Positions 1 through 6,649 of a DNA stretch of 25,196 nucleotides are shown in pieces (positions within the stretch are counted from its first letter, which is position 1; each line of letters starts with the position of its first letter). This stretch comes from Lentimonas sp002292345 (GTDB taxonomy: Bacteria; Verrucomicrobiota; Verrucomicrobiia; Opitutales; Coraliomargaritaceae): NCBI GenBank assembly GCA_964187655.1, contig CAXLMP010000052.1, forward strand, positions 1-25,196. Reading direction: 5' to 3'. The translations under genes were made by a program, and so were the position numbers. The notes beneath the pieces are model-generated. The model worked only from the letters and a program-made list of their open reading frames with translations, ran no database searches and was not told the origin of the DNA.

Positions 1-272
1 CAGATGCGGTCTGCGCGTCGAGTGGCGTCGATGTCCGGTGGCGGCACTTCTGGAAAGTGTAACACCTCCAGGATGACCTTCGGTGCGAGCCACTGAGCAT
101 AGGTTTCAGCTTCGGTTGCTAGTTCTTGTGCACGGCGTGGGTCGGTGACGAGCAGCACGCAGGTGCGCTTGGCCTGTTGCTTGGCGAGGGTGGTGACCAG
201 TGCCGCTCGTGCCTCGGCGCTGACTCCGTGAAATAGAGTGGCCGCGCAGCTGTTTGTGAGGAGGTCGGGCAT
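1..272 (-). CDS. mfd: Transcription-repair coupling factor Mfd, N-terminal fragment (cut by window edge)
   Basis: About 90 residues of a minus-strand reading frame run off the left edge. The ATG at 272 shares one base with the rnc stop (TAATG), so the two genes are probably translationally coupled. The fragment has a hydrophobic strand (CVLLVTD) followed by LHFPEVPPPDIDATRRADR. This resembles the N-terminal UvrB-like module of Mfd, where a 'FP..e.lP.D' segment is typical. Mfd is an ATP-driven translocase that removes stalled RNA polymerase and recruits UvrA. The helicase motifs lie outside the window, so the call rests on the N-terminus only. A different UvrB-module protein is possible but less likely. 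Confidence 0.62.
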   Translation of the reverse strand, partial: MPDLLTNSCAATLFHGVSAEARAALVTTLAKQQAKRTCVLLVTDPRRAQELATEAETYAQWLAPKVILEVLHFPEVPPPDIDATRRADRI

Positions 273-952
273 TAACCGTTGAGTTTTTGAAGCGCGTGCT
301 CGGCGGCGGCGGATTCGGCGGACTTTTTGGAGCGACCGCAGCCGCGTCCGAGTTCTTTGCCGTCGAGTTGGACGACGGCACTGTAAGTGCGCGCATGTTC
401 AGGGCCTTCCTCCGGCAGTGCTCTGTAGTCTGGTACTGCACCGTTATAATGCAGTTGCGTCCATTCTTGCAGGCGGCCTTTCGGATTGCCTAAACCGCCG
501 TTGCTTTGAGTTTTCTGTATGGCGTCGCCGAGGGTTTGTAGGATGAAGGTGCGAGCGGCTTCGATGCCGCCGTCCAGATGAATCGCACCAATCAGTGCTT
601 CAAATGCATCTTCCAGCATGCCAGCGCTGGGATCGGGGTGGTGCTGGCGTTGTGCCTCACTAACTTGCAAGAGTGGGCCGATTCCGAGCGTCCGTGCGTG
701 GGCGGTGAGTGCCTTGCCATTAACGAGGCTGGCACGGCTGTGATCGAGTGCACCTTCGTCGAATTCCGGATTGTTCCGGTAGAGCGTTTCTGCGACGACT
801 AGGTCGAGTACGGCATCGCCGAGAAATTCAAGGCGCTGATTATCGCCCTGTTCGAGATCACAGCTTGGGTGTGTGAGAGCGAGTTCCAGCAAAGTAATAT
901 CAGTGAAGTGGTAGCCGAGCTGTTTTTCGAAGAGGTTTAATGGATGCGTCAT
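272..952 (-). CDS. rnc: Ribonuclease III
   Basis: 226 residues, the usual length. RNase III cleaves double-stranded RNA and matures rRNA precursors and some mRNAs. The catalytic domain has the family signature QRLEFLGDAVLD, with metal-binding E42 and D46, and a second acidic pair D115 and E118 in LEDAFEAL. Residues about 155-226 form a double-stranded-RNA-binding domain beginning NPKGRLQEW and ending in the conserved basic/alanine helix GRSKKSAESAAAEHAL. All four catalytic acids are present, so the enzyme should be active. The ATG at 952 gives the standard N-terminus (a hydrophobic segment before LTHPS). There is no Shine-Dalgarno sequence. mfd follows with a 1-nt overlap. phoH starts divergently 90 bp away. 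Confidence 0.95.
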   Translation of the reverse strand: MTHPLNLFEKQLGYHFTDITLLELALTHPSCDLEQGDNQRLEFLGDAVLDLVVAETLYRNNPEFDEGALDHSRASLVNGKALTAHARTLGIGPLLQVSEAQRQHHPDPSAGMLEDAFEALIGAIHLDGGIEAARTFILQTLGDAIQKTQSNGGLGNPKGRLQEWTQLHYNGAVPDYRALPEEGPEHARTYSAVVQLDGKELGRGCGRSKKSAESAAAEHALQKLNG

Positions 953-998
953 GGGTAGTTTATTCAGGAATTATGGCTTTCCGCTTGCACGAAATGTT

Positions 999-1027
999 AT
1001 TTTAGAATTACTCTATGCTCGTCTGAA
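999..1027 (-). promoter_or_regulatory. Possible sigma70-type promoter for rnc-mfd
   Basis: On the minus strand TTCAGA, a 17-nt spacer and TAAAAT lie about 47 nt upstream of the rnc start, inside the 89-bp divergent spacer with phoH. The -10 matches consensus at 5 of 6 positions; the -35 is weaker. I did not find an equally good plus-strand pair for phoH. The call is pattern-based only. Confidence 0.3.
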
Positions 1028-1041
1028 GCAACGGCGACACA

Positions 1042-2631
1042 ATGCCGAAAATAGAGTCAGCAGCTATTAATAAACTACCTTTGCCTAAACAAAAAACTAA
1101 AAAAAACGGGGCCAAAATATTTGTCCTCGACACCAACGTTCTTCTCCATGACCCCCAGTGTCTACATAAGTTTGAGGATAACACAGTTGCCATCCCAGTC
1201 GAGGTTCTTGAAGAACTCGACCGCAAGAAGTCCGCTCCGGGGGAGTTAGGGTTTTCTGCCAGGAAGATCCATCGAGATCTGCGAGCGCTGTTTGACGAGG
1301 AGCTCGCCATCCCGCCTGAAATGAAAGGGCAGGGGAATTCTGCGCTCAGTTGCGATTTGCCAAATGGTGGTCGCTTGATTGTGGTGATCAACGACTATTT
1401 TGTATCTGGCGATAATCAGAGCGAGGGCATGAGTCGCCTTCGTGCAACGCTGGTTGATATGGAGAAAATGGACAGCCGTATTTTGGCGTCTTGCTTTTTT
1501 CTCAAGGAAGTGTGCACGCAGTGCCGTGTGATCTTAGTGACCAAAGACGCCAATATGGCGCTTAAGGGCATTGCGCTAGGTCTTGAAGTGCAGGACTTCA
1601 TGAACGATAAGGTCAAAACGGTCAATATCGGCGGCGGCATCAAGACAGTTGTCATCGAGGACGCTGAGTATGAACGCTTCATTGAAGAACATGGAGTCGA
1701 TCTGACGCCAGAGCTAACCAGCCATCTGTATATCAACGAATATATTTATCTGAGTAACGGTGAGTTTCGCGAACCCGCACGCTATCGTGGTGACGGGCAA
1801 ATCGACGGGTTAATCCTAAGCAGTGGCGTGGGGATTAAGATCCCGAAAGGTATCCGCATCAATCCGCTCAACGAGGAGCAGCGCATGTTGATGGATGCTT
1901 TACTCGACGAAGACATTAAGCTGGTCACTTGTATGGGCAAGGCTGGTACGGGTAAAACCTTGGTTTCGATTGCAATGGCACTGTATCAGGCGATCGGCGA
2001 TGATAACTTATATGAGCGCGTCTTTATTACCCGACCGTTGGTGCATATCGGTAAAGACACCGGTGCGCTGCCTGGCACCTTGGAAGAGAAAATGGCGCCA
2101 TATATTGCGCCATTTTACGATAATCTTGAAGTACTCTTCAGTAATCGAAAAGTGATTAAACGTCCGCCAGCAGATCCAACTCAAGCCAAGTTAGAGCGTA
2201 TTACTTCGAACCGTAAGCGTAAGAAAGCGATGACGAAAATGGCGAAGCAACCCGCGCATGCCGAACAGCAAGAGGATGATTCCAAGCAACCGCGCAAGCC
2301 GTATCAATTCCTGTTCGACTATGGTATGGTCGAAGTGGAGGCGATGACGTACATTCGTGGACGTTCCCTCGCTGATACCATTTTCATCATTGATGAGGCG
2401 CAGAATCTCACGCCACACGAAGCAAAGACCGTGGTGAGTCGCATGGCTGAAGGGTCGAAAGTGATCTTACTCGGTGATCCGTATCAGGTGGATAACATGT
2501 TTCTCGATGCCATGTCGAACGGACTGGTGCACACTGCGCAGCGCCTAAAGGGCACGGAAATTACCGCCCACTTGGAGTTGACCACAGGCGTGCGCTCAGA
2601 GCTCGCCGACCTGGCTGCCGATTTGTTGTAG
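1042..2631 (+). CDS. PhoH family ATPase with N-terminal PIN domain (PhoH2/YlaK type)
   Basis: 529 residues. Residues about 25-185 are a PIN ribonuclease domain: VLDTNVLLHDP with D30, EVLEELDRKK with E58, and VTKDANM with D169. A short linker leads to a PhoH P-loop domain at about 275-529, with Walker A GKAGTGKT (299-306), Walker B FIIDEAQN (448-455), and LLGDPYQVDN (477-485), a typical PhoH sensor segment. Related PhoH2 proteins couple an RNA helicase activity to PIN ribonuclease activity. Between PFYDNLEVLF and YGMVEVEAM there is a charged, lysine-rich insert (about 370-420) absent from the shorter proteins I know, which accounts for the unusual length. The ATG at 1042 has no Shine-Dalgarno sequence, but the PIN domain begins soon after it. 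The gene is monocistronic and convergent with the MEKHLA gene. Confidence 0.92.
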   Translation: MPKIESAAINKLPLPKQKTKKNGAKIFVLDTNVLLHDPQCLHKFEDNTVAIPVEVLEELDRKKSAPGELGFSARKIHRDLRALFDEELAIPPEMKGQGNSALSCDLPNGGRLIVVINDYFVSGDNQSEGMSRLRATLVDMEKMDSRILASCFFLKEVCTQCRVILVTKDANMALKGIALGLEVQDFMNDKVKTVNIGGGIKTVVIEDAEYERFIEEHGVDLTPELTSHLYINEYIYLSNGEFREPARYRGDGQIDGLILSSGVGIKIPKGIRINPLNEEQRMLMDALLDEDIKLVTCMGKAGTGKTLVSIAMALYQAIGDDNLYERVFITRPLVHIGKDTGALPGTLEEKMAPYIAPFYDNLEVLFSNRKVIKRPPADPTQAKLERITSNRKRKKAMTKMAKQPAHAEQQEDDSKQPRKPYQFLFDYGMVEVEAMTYIRGRSLADTIFIIDEAQNLTPHEAKTVVSRMAEGSKVILLGDPYQVDNMFLDAMSNGLVHTAQRLKGTEITAHLELTTGVRSELADLAADLL

Positions 2632-2672
2632 CGACCCAGCGTTGAAAGGCGGGGTGATCAGTGTGACTCGCG

Positions 2673-3107
2673 CTAGAGCCATTGCCAATCGGAGAACATT
2701 GCCGCTTGGCCGATGTGCTCGCCGTTTGAGTCACGAAGCGACCAAATACGAGCTGAATCGATATAGAAACGTCGGCCGCTGGCACTGATTCGAATGCCAC
2801 GATAGCTTGTGGAATAACCTTTGGTAGTGACCTCATTGAGTAGCTGTTGCCGTTCCTCGCGGTGCATCGGTTCTGCAGAGAATCGAGAGGGCAGAGCGGT
2901 CAGTGTGGCCCAATCCATTTCGAAAAGGGTTAGGGCAGTTTGATTACCGTAGTTGAATATGGGGTCGTCTTGCGTGCCGTGAGAGAGTACGGCAAATGGC
3001 GCGGCCATCAGCTGTTTTGCCTCATTGTTGCCACGCTCGATGAGTACTTCTCCGAAGCACCGTTGATAATTGTCGAGCAGGTGCGCGGTGTGTGCGGTCC
3101 GATCCAT
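2673..3107 (-). CDS. Stand-alone MEKHLA (PAS-like) domain protein
   Basis: 144 residues that match the MEKHLA domain almost end to end. Supporting motifs are FNYGNQTALTLFEMDW, then LPSRFSAEP followed by a basic patch, GIRISASGRRFYI, and a C-terminal GQAAMFSDW. MEKHLA is a PAS-like fold, best known as the C-terminal domain of plant HD-ZIP III regulators; single-domain bacterial copies exist and their ligand and partner are unknown. There is no signal peptide or membrane segment, so the protein should be cytosolic. It has no DNA-binding or kinase domain, so any sensing role needs a partner encoded elsewhere. It lies 41 bp from the convergent phoH gene and 102 bp upstream of the ABC-F gene's 3' end. 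Confidence 0.82.
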   Translation of the reverse strand: MDRTAHTAHLLDNYQRCFGEVLIERGNNEAKQLMAAPFAVLSHGTQDDPIFNYGNQTALTLFEMDWATLTALPSRFSAEPMHREERQQLLNEVTTKGYSTSYRGIRISASGRRFYIDSARIWSLRDSNGEHIGQAAMFSDWQWL

Positions 3108-3209
3108 ATCGTTGTGACTCTAAAGGTTGCTTAGGGACCATCGATCGTCAACGATGCCCTTATTGAATTTTTAATACGGTTGCTGTGTTAATCCGCAAAG
3201 CGGCGCGAT

Positions 3210-4838
3210 CTATTGGTCTAATTTCTCGGCGGCCTCTTGTTCGATACGTTCGATGTATTCGGAGACGTTACAAGTGAGCATACGTGTGCTGCCGGGGGAG
3301 ACCTCGAGCACCTTATTGACCACGCCGTCGAGGAAGGAACGGTCATGACTGACGAGGATGACGGTGCCTTCGAAGAGGTTGATCGCTTCCTGCAGCACTT
3401 CCTTTGATTTGATATCAAGGTGATTGGTCGGTTCATCTAAAATCATGCAATTCGCCGGGTGCATGAGCATCTTGGCCAGAGCGACGCGATTCTTTTCACC
3501 ACCGGAGAGAACAGAGGTTTTCTTGAGTGCTTCATCGCCACTGAAGAGCAGTGCTCCCAGTGCACCGCGTGGATTTGCGTCATCGTTGCCGATGGCCGCC
3601 GTTTCGACTTCTTCGAGCACGGTGTTGGCTGGGTTGAGTTCTTCGGCTTGCGACTGCGCGAAGTAGCCGAGCACGGTGTTGATGCCTTTTTCGACGGTGC
3701 CGCCTTGAAATACTTCGATGCCAGCCATGATGCGAGCGAGGGTGGACTTACCTGCGCCGTTGACCCCAACAACGGCGATGCGGTCGCCCTTGTCGATGCG
3801 CAGGTCGAGACCGTCAAAAATAACATTATCGCCGTAGGCTTTTTCCAGACCGGTGATAGTGATCACCTTGGAGCTGGCAGGGGGTGACTTCGGGAAGCGG
3901 AAGAACATCTTCTTTTCATCACGCGGGATGGTGATGAGCTCCATCTTGTTAAGCGATTTGATCCGGCTCTGTACCATGCTCGCCTTTTTGACGTTCGAGC
4001 GGAAACGGGTGATCCACTCTTTGATCTCCTTGATTTCTTTCTGCTGGTTGGCGTAGGATTTACGCAGGATTTCAAGGCGCTTGTCAGTCTCGGTAACGTA
4101 GTAGCTGTAGTTGCCCTTGAAGCTGTTGAGATCGCCCATCTTGAGTTCGAGAGTACGGTCGGTGACTTCGTCGAGAAAGGCACGGTCGTGAGAAATCACG
4201 ATGAGTGCACCTTGGTAGTGCTTAAGGTATTGCTCGACCCAGTGCTGGGAGATGATGTCCAAGTGATTGGTCGGTTCATCGAGAATGATGAGGCTAGGGT
4301 TTTGCAACAACAGCTTCGCCAGCGCGATACGCATCTGCCAGCCTCCAGAGAACTCGCCGGTGTCGCGATCAAAGTCGCTTGCTTTGAAGCCCATGCCCAT
4401 AAGGATCCGCTCGACGCGCGACTTCATCTTGTGTGGCTCGTGGTCTTCGAGTTGCTGCTCCCATTCGCCCATCTGGTCGATGAGGTCGTAGTAGGCATCC
4501 TCGGATGTGTCCATCTCCGCCATCTGTTCTTCAGCCTGATCAATTTTCTTCTTGAGTTCGAGCACATCGCCAAAGGCACTTTCAGCTTCCTTAAATAGAG
4601 TGTTTCCAGAGACGGAGATACCGTCCTGCGGGAGGTAGCCGATACTAACATAGTCAGGCTTATCGACGGAGCCGGACTCGGGCTCAAGTTCACCCATAAA
4701 CATGCGTAGCAGTGTGGTCTTACCAGAACCGTTTGAGCCGACTAGAGCAATGCGATCACGAGCGCCGATGACCGTGTTAATCTTGTTGAAAAGAGTCTTC
4801 TTGCCGAAGTGGTGAGAGATTTGATTGATCGTGATCAT
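3210..4838 (-). CDS. ABC-F family ATPase (ribosome-associated type)
   Basis: 542 residues with two ABC domains and no membrane segments. Domain 1 has Walker A GSNGSGKT (34-41), signature SGGW (164-167) and Walker B LIILDEP (183-189). Domain 2 has GVNGAGKS (358-365), LSGGEK (444-449) and MILDEP (465-470). Both Walker B motifs continue into NHLD, an ABC-F hallmark. The charged inter-domain linker (about 245-320) is the segment that reaches the ribosomal P-site tRNA in characterised members such as EttA. ABC-F proteins act on ribosomes in translation regulation or antibiotic resistance; I cannot assign a subfamily (Uup, YbiT and resistance types are all possible). There is no long C-terminal coiled coil. 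The leader before the ATG at 4838 is a pyrimidine-rich octamer array rather than a Shine-Dalgarno sequence. Confidence 0.93.
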   Translation of the reverse strand: MITINQISHHFGKKTLFNKINTVIGARDRIALVGSNGSGKTTLLRMFMGELEPESGSVDKPDYVSIGYLPQDGISVSGNTLFKEAESAFGDVLELKKKIDQAEEQMAEMDTSEDAYYDLIDQMGEWEQQLEDHEPHKMKSRVERILMGMGFKASDFDRDTGEFSGGWQMRIALAKLLLQNPSLIILDEPTNHLDIISQHWVEQYLKHYQGALIVISHDRAFLDEVTDRTLELKMGDLNSFKGNYSYYVTETDKRLEILRKSYANQQKEIKEIKEWITRFRSNVKKASMVQSRIKSLNKMELITIPRDEKKMFFRFPKSPPASSKVITITGLEKAYGDNVIFDGLDLRIDKGDRIAVVGVNGAGKSTLARIMAGIEVFQGGTVEKGINTVLGYFAQSQAEELNPANTVLEEVETAAIGNDDANPRGALGALLFSGDEALKKTSVLSGGEKNRVALAKMLMHPANCMILDEPTNHLDIKSKEVLQEAINLFEGTVILVSHDRSFLDGVVNKVLEVSPGSTRMLTCNVSEYIERIEQEAAEKLDQ

Positions 4839-4842
4839 TTTT

Positions 4843-4866
4843 GAAAAGTGTCAAAGTGGAAAAGTG
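4843..4866. repeat. Octamer array, three phased units
   Basis: Three contiguous 8-nt units on the plus strand, GAAAAGTG, TCAAAGTG and GAAAAGTG, end 4 bp before the ABC-F start codon. In the minus-strand mRNA they form a C/U-rich leader directly before AUG. Similar AAAGTG/AAAAGTA words occur near 6541 and at 12356-12394. Confidence 0.7.
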
Positions 4867-5197
4867 GGATGATGCGCGAGGAGCGCGAAGATACTTCTGT
4901 GCCCCGCCTGAGGGAAATAAATGAAATGAATCGGGAGTCGGTGAGGTCTGCCGTGCTGGCCCCGCAGGGCTGACTGAACTGGGTGCCCTTTGGGCTAGTG
5001 AAGGAACAAGGTGCCGACAGGCGAGGGATGTAAGCAGGTCGTCTCTGGATGGTAAAGAAAAAGGATTGGCGATTATCTTGTGGGAGGAATGACTTCCCCA
5101 GCCCTGAGCCTGTCGAAGTGGCGTCGTCCGATCATTCCAGCAATACGCGGTCCGCGCCGTGGTGAACCCTACCGTGGCCAATTCTTATTCACCCACG
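4867..5197. other. Gene-free repeat-rich spacer
   Basis: The 424 bp between the ABC-F start and the EF-hand gene contain no convincing gene; the long minus-strand frame here has biased, proline/serine-rich composition and overlaps the ABC-F start. The spacer holds the double-hairpin element (4946-5000) and GCCCTGAGCCTGTCGAAG at 5101-5118. That word, as CTTCGACAGGCTCAGGG, is familiar to me from spacers of unrelated bacteria. It sits between inverted heptamers GGAATGA (5086-5092) and TCATTCC (5132-5138). Confidence 0.5.
4946..5000 (-). repeat. Double-hairpin intergenic element, copy A
   Basis: On the minus strand it reads GCCC-AAA-GGGC, a short link with CCAGTTCA, then GCCC-TGCG-GGGC and a final GGCAGAC. 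The order of words and hairpins matches the segment at 15731-15788 in the same orientation, by hand alignment with small gaps. It lies about 110 nt upstream of the ABC-F start. It may be an interspersed repeat or a shared leader structure. Two copies in one window are suggestive, not proof. Confidence 0.45.
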
Positions 5198-5229
5198 AAA
5201 AAGCCCGAGGCGCTTAAAGCACTCGGGCT
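5198..5229 (-). terminator. Intrinsic terminator of the EF-hand gene
   Basis: On the minus strand AGCCCGAG pairs perfectly with CTCGGGCT (5222-5229 with 5202-5209) around a 12-nt loop and runs straight into TTTTT. It lies 33 nt after the stop codon of the EF-hand gene. Stem and U-tract are both textbook, so confidence is high. Confidence 0.85.
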
Positions 5230-5262
5230 GCGTGAAGTATGATATAATTACCTGGAACTTTT

Positions 5263-5634
5263 TTATGCGTCGTCTTTATCGCAATTGGAGCATTGGCGCT
5301 CGCCCTTGCCGCCTTTTCCTTTACCGCCCTTGACACGTTTTTTGTGTGCGGCTTTGAGCTCGTCTTTGGTCAGTTGCCCGTCGTCGTCCGTATCGATCCT
5401 ATCAAAGTGCTCGACGAGTCGTGTCGCGCCAGCGCTTTCGACTTCTTCGAGCGAGAGCTGCTCGTCGCCGTTCGAGTCAGTGTTGGCAAAGCGCTCGCCG
5501 CGTTCTGCCTGGTTTGCTCGGCCTTGGCGTTGGCCATCTTGGTCGCTACCATCGACGGATCTTTTTGCGGCTTGAGCGAATGCAGGAATGAGGCAAGTCG
5601 CGAGTACTGTGAGGATAATTCTATTTAATTTCAT
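5263..5634 (-). CDS. Secreted EF-hand calcium-binding protein
   Basis: 123 residues from the ATG at 5634. That start gives a classic signal peptide (MKLNRIILTVLATCLIPAFA, cleavage near AQA); a frame-open upstream ATG at 5688 would bury it behind 18 polar residues, so I prefer the inner start. Two EF-hand loops follow: DSNGDEQLSLEE and the canonical DTDDDGQLTKDE. The C-terminus is a lysine/glycine tail with one CSNC cysteine pair near the end. The protein is therefore exported and probably binds Ca2+; its partner and role are not visible. It forms a single-gene unit with its own terminator, downstream of rph and its terminator. Small EF-hand proteins of this design are common in Planctomycetota and Verrucomicrobiota. 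Confidence 0.85.
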   Translation of the reverse strand: MKLNRIILTVLATCLIPAFAQAAKRSVDGSDQDGQRQGRANQAERGERFANTDSNGDEQLSLEEVESAGATRLVEHFDRIDTDDDGQLTKDELKAAHKKRVKGGKGKGGKGERQCSNCDKDDA

Positions 5635-5719
5635 AATGTATTTAAGTATTGGTTTCGCAGCGCTCGGTTGGCTGCTTAACACATACATCGTGGGTGTCGC
5701 TGAAAAGTTTCAGCGAGTT

Positions 5720-5750
5720 AAAAACTGTCGTCGCGCGCCTCGCCCGACGA
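5720..5750 (-). terminator. Probable intrinsic terminator of rph
   Basis: Starting 4 nt after the rph stop codon, the minus strand has TCGTCG, a mismatch, GCG, loop AGG, CGC, a mismatch, CGACGA, then CAG and TTTTT. This is a 9-bp stem with one G-G mismatch. A second perfect inverted repeat (CGCTGAA with TTCAGCG, 5698-5715) follows just downstream. Confidence 0.6.
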
Positions 5751-5754
5751 TATG

Positions 5755-6516
5755 CTATCCCTCCAATCCTGCCACGATGGCGGCGTTTTGCAGTTCGTTT
5801 ATTTCAGTAATGCCTTTGGCGGCAAGGTCGAGTAAGGCGTCCAGTTCCTTACGTGTAAAAGTGGCTTCTTCGCCGGAGCTTTGCACTTCGACGAATTTAC
5901 CGGTGCCAGTCATGACGATGTTGGCATCGACGGTGGCATTTTTGTCTTCGGGATAGTTGAGGTCGAGCACGGCAGTGTCTTGATACACGCCGACTGAGAC
6001 CGCGGCCACGGCTTCATTAAAGGGATTTTCCGCCAATTCACCTTTTGCGATGAGTTTTTGAATCGCAATTTGAGCGGCGACATAAGCACCGGTGATTGAT
6101 GCGGTGCGAGTGCCACCGTCAGCTTGAAGTACATCGCAATCGATCCAGATTGTTTTACCGGTGAGTTTTTTGAGATCGAATACGGCGCGCAGCGAGCGTC
6201 CAATGAGTCGTTGAATTTCGATGGTGCGACCGTCGGCCTTACCACTGCTGATGTCGCGTCGCTTACGATCGAGTGTGCTGTATGGAAGCATCGAATACTC
6301 AGCAGTCATCCAACCACCTTCGACCTTTTGAGCACGCATCCAACCGGGCACGCGGTTGTCGATTGATGCAGCACAGATTACGCGTGTATCGCCAAAGCTG
6401 ACGAGCACCGAGCCCAGCGCATGTGGGGCGATGCCGGTCTCAAATGTAATCGTGCGGAGTTCGTCGATTGCACGGTTATCAGGGCGGGCGAAAGGTGTGT
6501 TTGTTTCGTTGGACAT
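5755..6516 (-). CDS. rph: Ribonuclease PH
   Basis: 253 residues, slightly above the usual 238-250. RNase PH is a phosphate-dependent 3'-5' exoribonuclease that trims tRNA precursors. Diagnostic motifs: RPDNRAIDELR (11-21), FGDTRVICAA, the basic segment DRKRRDISSGKADGRTIEIQ, LIGRSLRAV (104-111), and DCDVLQADGGTRTASITGA (127-144), which forms part of the phosphate-binding active site. The acidic YQDTAVLDLNYPED follows at about 178-191. The usual G of RPDGR is N14 here, a mild variation. The ATG at 6516 is preceded by a purine/pyrimidine-biased repeat leader and no Shine-Dalgarno sequence. The gene lies downstream of the AI-2E-family permease on the same strand. Confidence 0.96.
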   Translation of the reverse strand: MSNETNTPFARPDNRAIDELRTITFETGIAPHALGSVLVSFGDTRVICAASIDNRVPGWMRAQKVEGGWMTAEYSMLPYSTLDRKRRDISSGKADGRTIEIQRLIGRSLRAVFDLKKLTGKTIWIDCDVLQADGGTRTASITGAYVAAQIAIQKLIAKGELAENPFNEAVAAVSVGVYQDTAVLDLNYPEDKNATVDANIVMTGTGKFVEVQSSGEEATFTRKELDALLDLAAKGITEINELQNAAIVAGLEG

Positions 6517-6525
6517 TTTAAATTA

Positions 6526-6560
6526 GAGAGCTGAGAGGGTAGAAAGTGAAAGTGAGGGAG
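6526..6560. repeat. Imperfect heptamer array upstream of rph
   Basis: Five contiguous 7-nt words on the plus strand: GAGAGCT, GAGAGGG, TAGAAAG, TGAAAGT and GAGGGAG. They are nearly pure purine on this strand, so the rph mRNA leader is pyrimidine-rich. The words resemble the GAGGGCT array at 21735. Confidence 0.5.
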
Positions 6561-6561
6561 T

Positions 6562-6639
6562 CTCTTAATCCTACTCGTAATCGTACTCTTAATCAGTCGT
6601 CCCGTGTGAGGAGATTAGGATTAAGATTGAGATTAAGAA
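6562..6639. repeat. Inverted pair of hexamer (NTAATC) arrays
   Basis: The left arm (6562-6594) reads CTC, then TTAATC, CTACTC, GTAATC, GTACTC, TTAATC on the plus strand. The right arm (6613-6639) reads TTC, then TTAATC, TCAATC, TTAATC, CTAATC on the minus strand. Arms of about 27 nt match at roughly 20 positions and could fold into a long imperfect hairpin with an 18-nt loop, between the AI-2E permease stop and rph. Confidence 0.65.
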
Positions 6640-6649
6640 TTTTTAGTCT

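Noticed and set aside
4777..5181. A 134-codon minus-strand frame across the ABC-F leader
   Set aside because: It overlaps the ABC-F start in another frame, is proline/serine/arginine-rich, and runs through repeat elements; no motif or signal peptide is visible.
5698..5715. Perfect inverted repeat CGCTGAA/TTCAGCG downstream of rph
   Set aside because: No U-tract follows on the minus strand and a better terminator lies just before it (5720-5750); kept only as a note.
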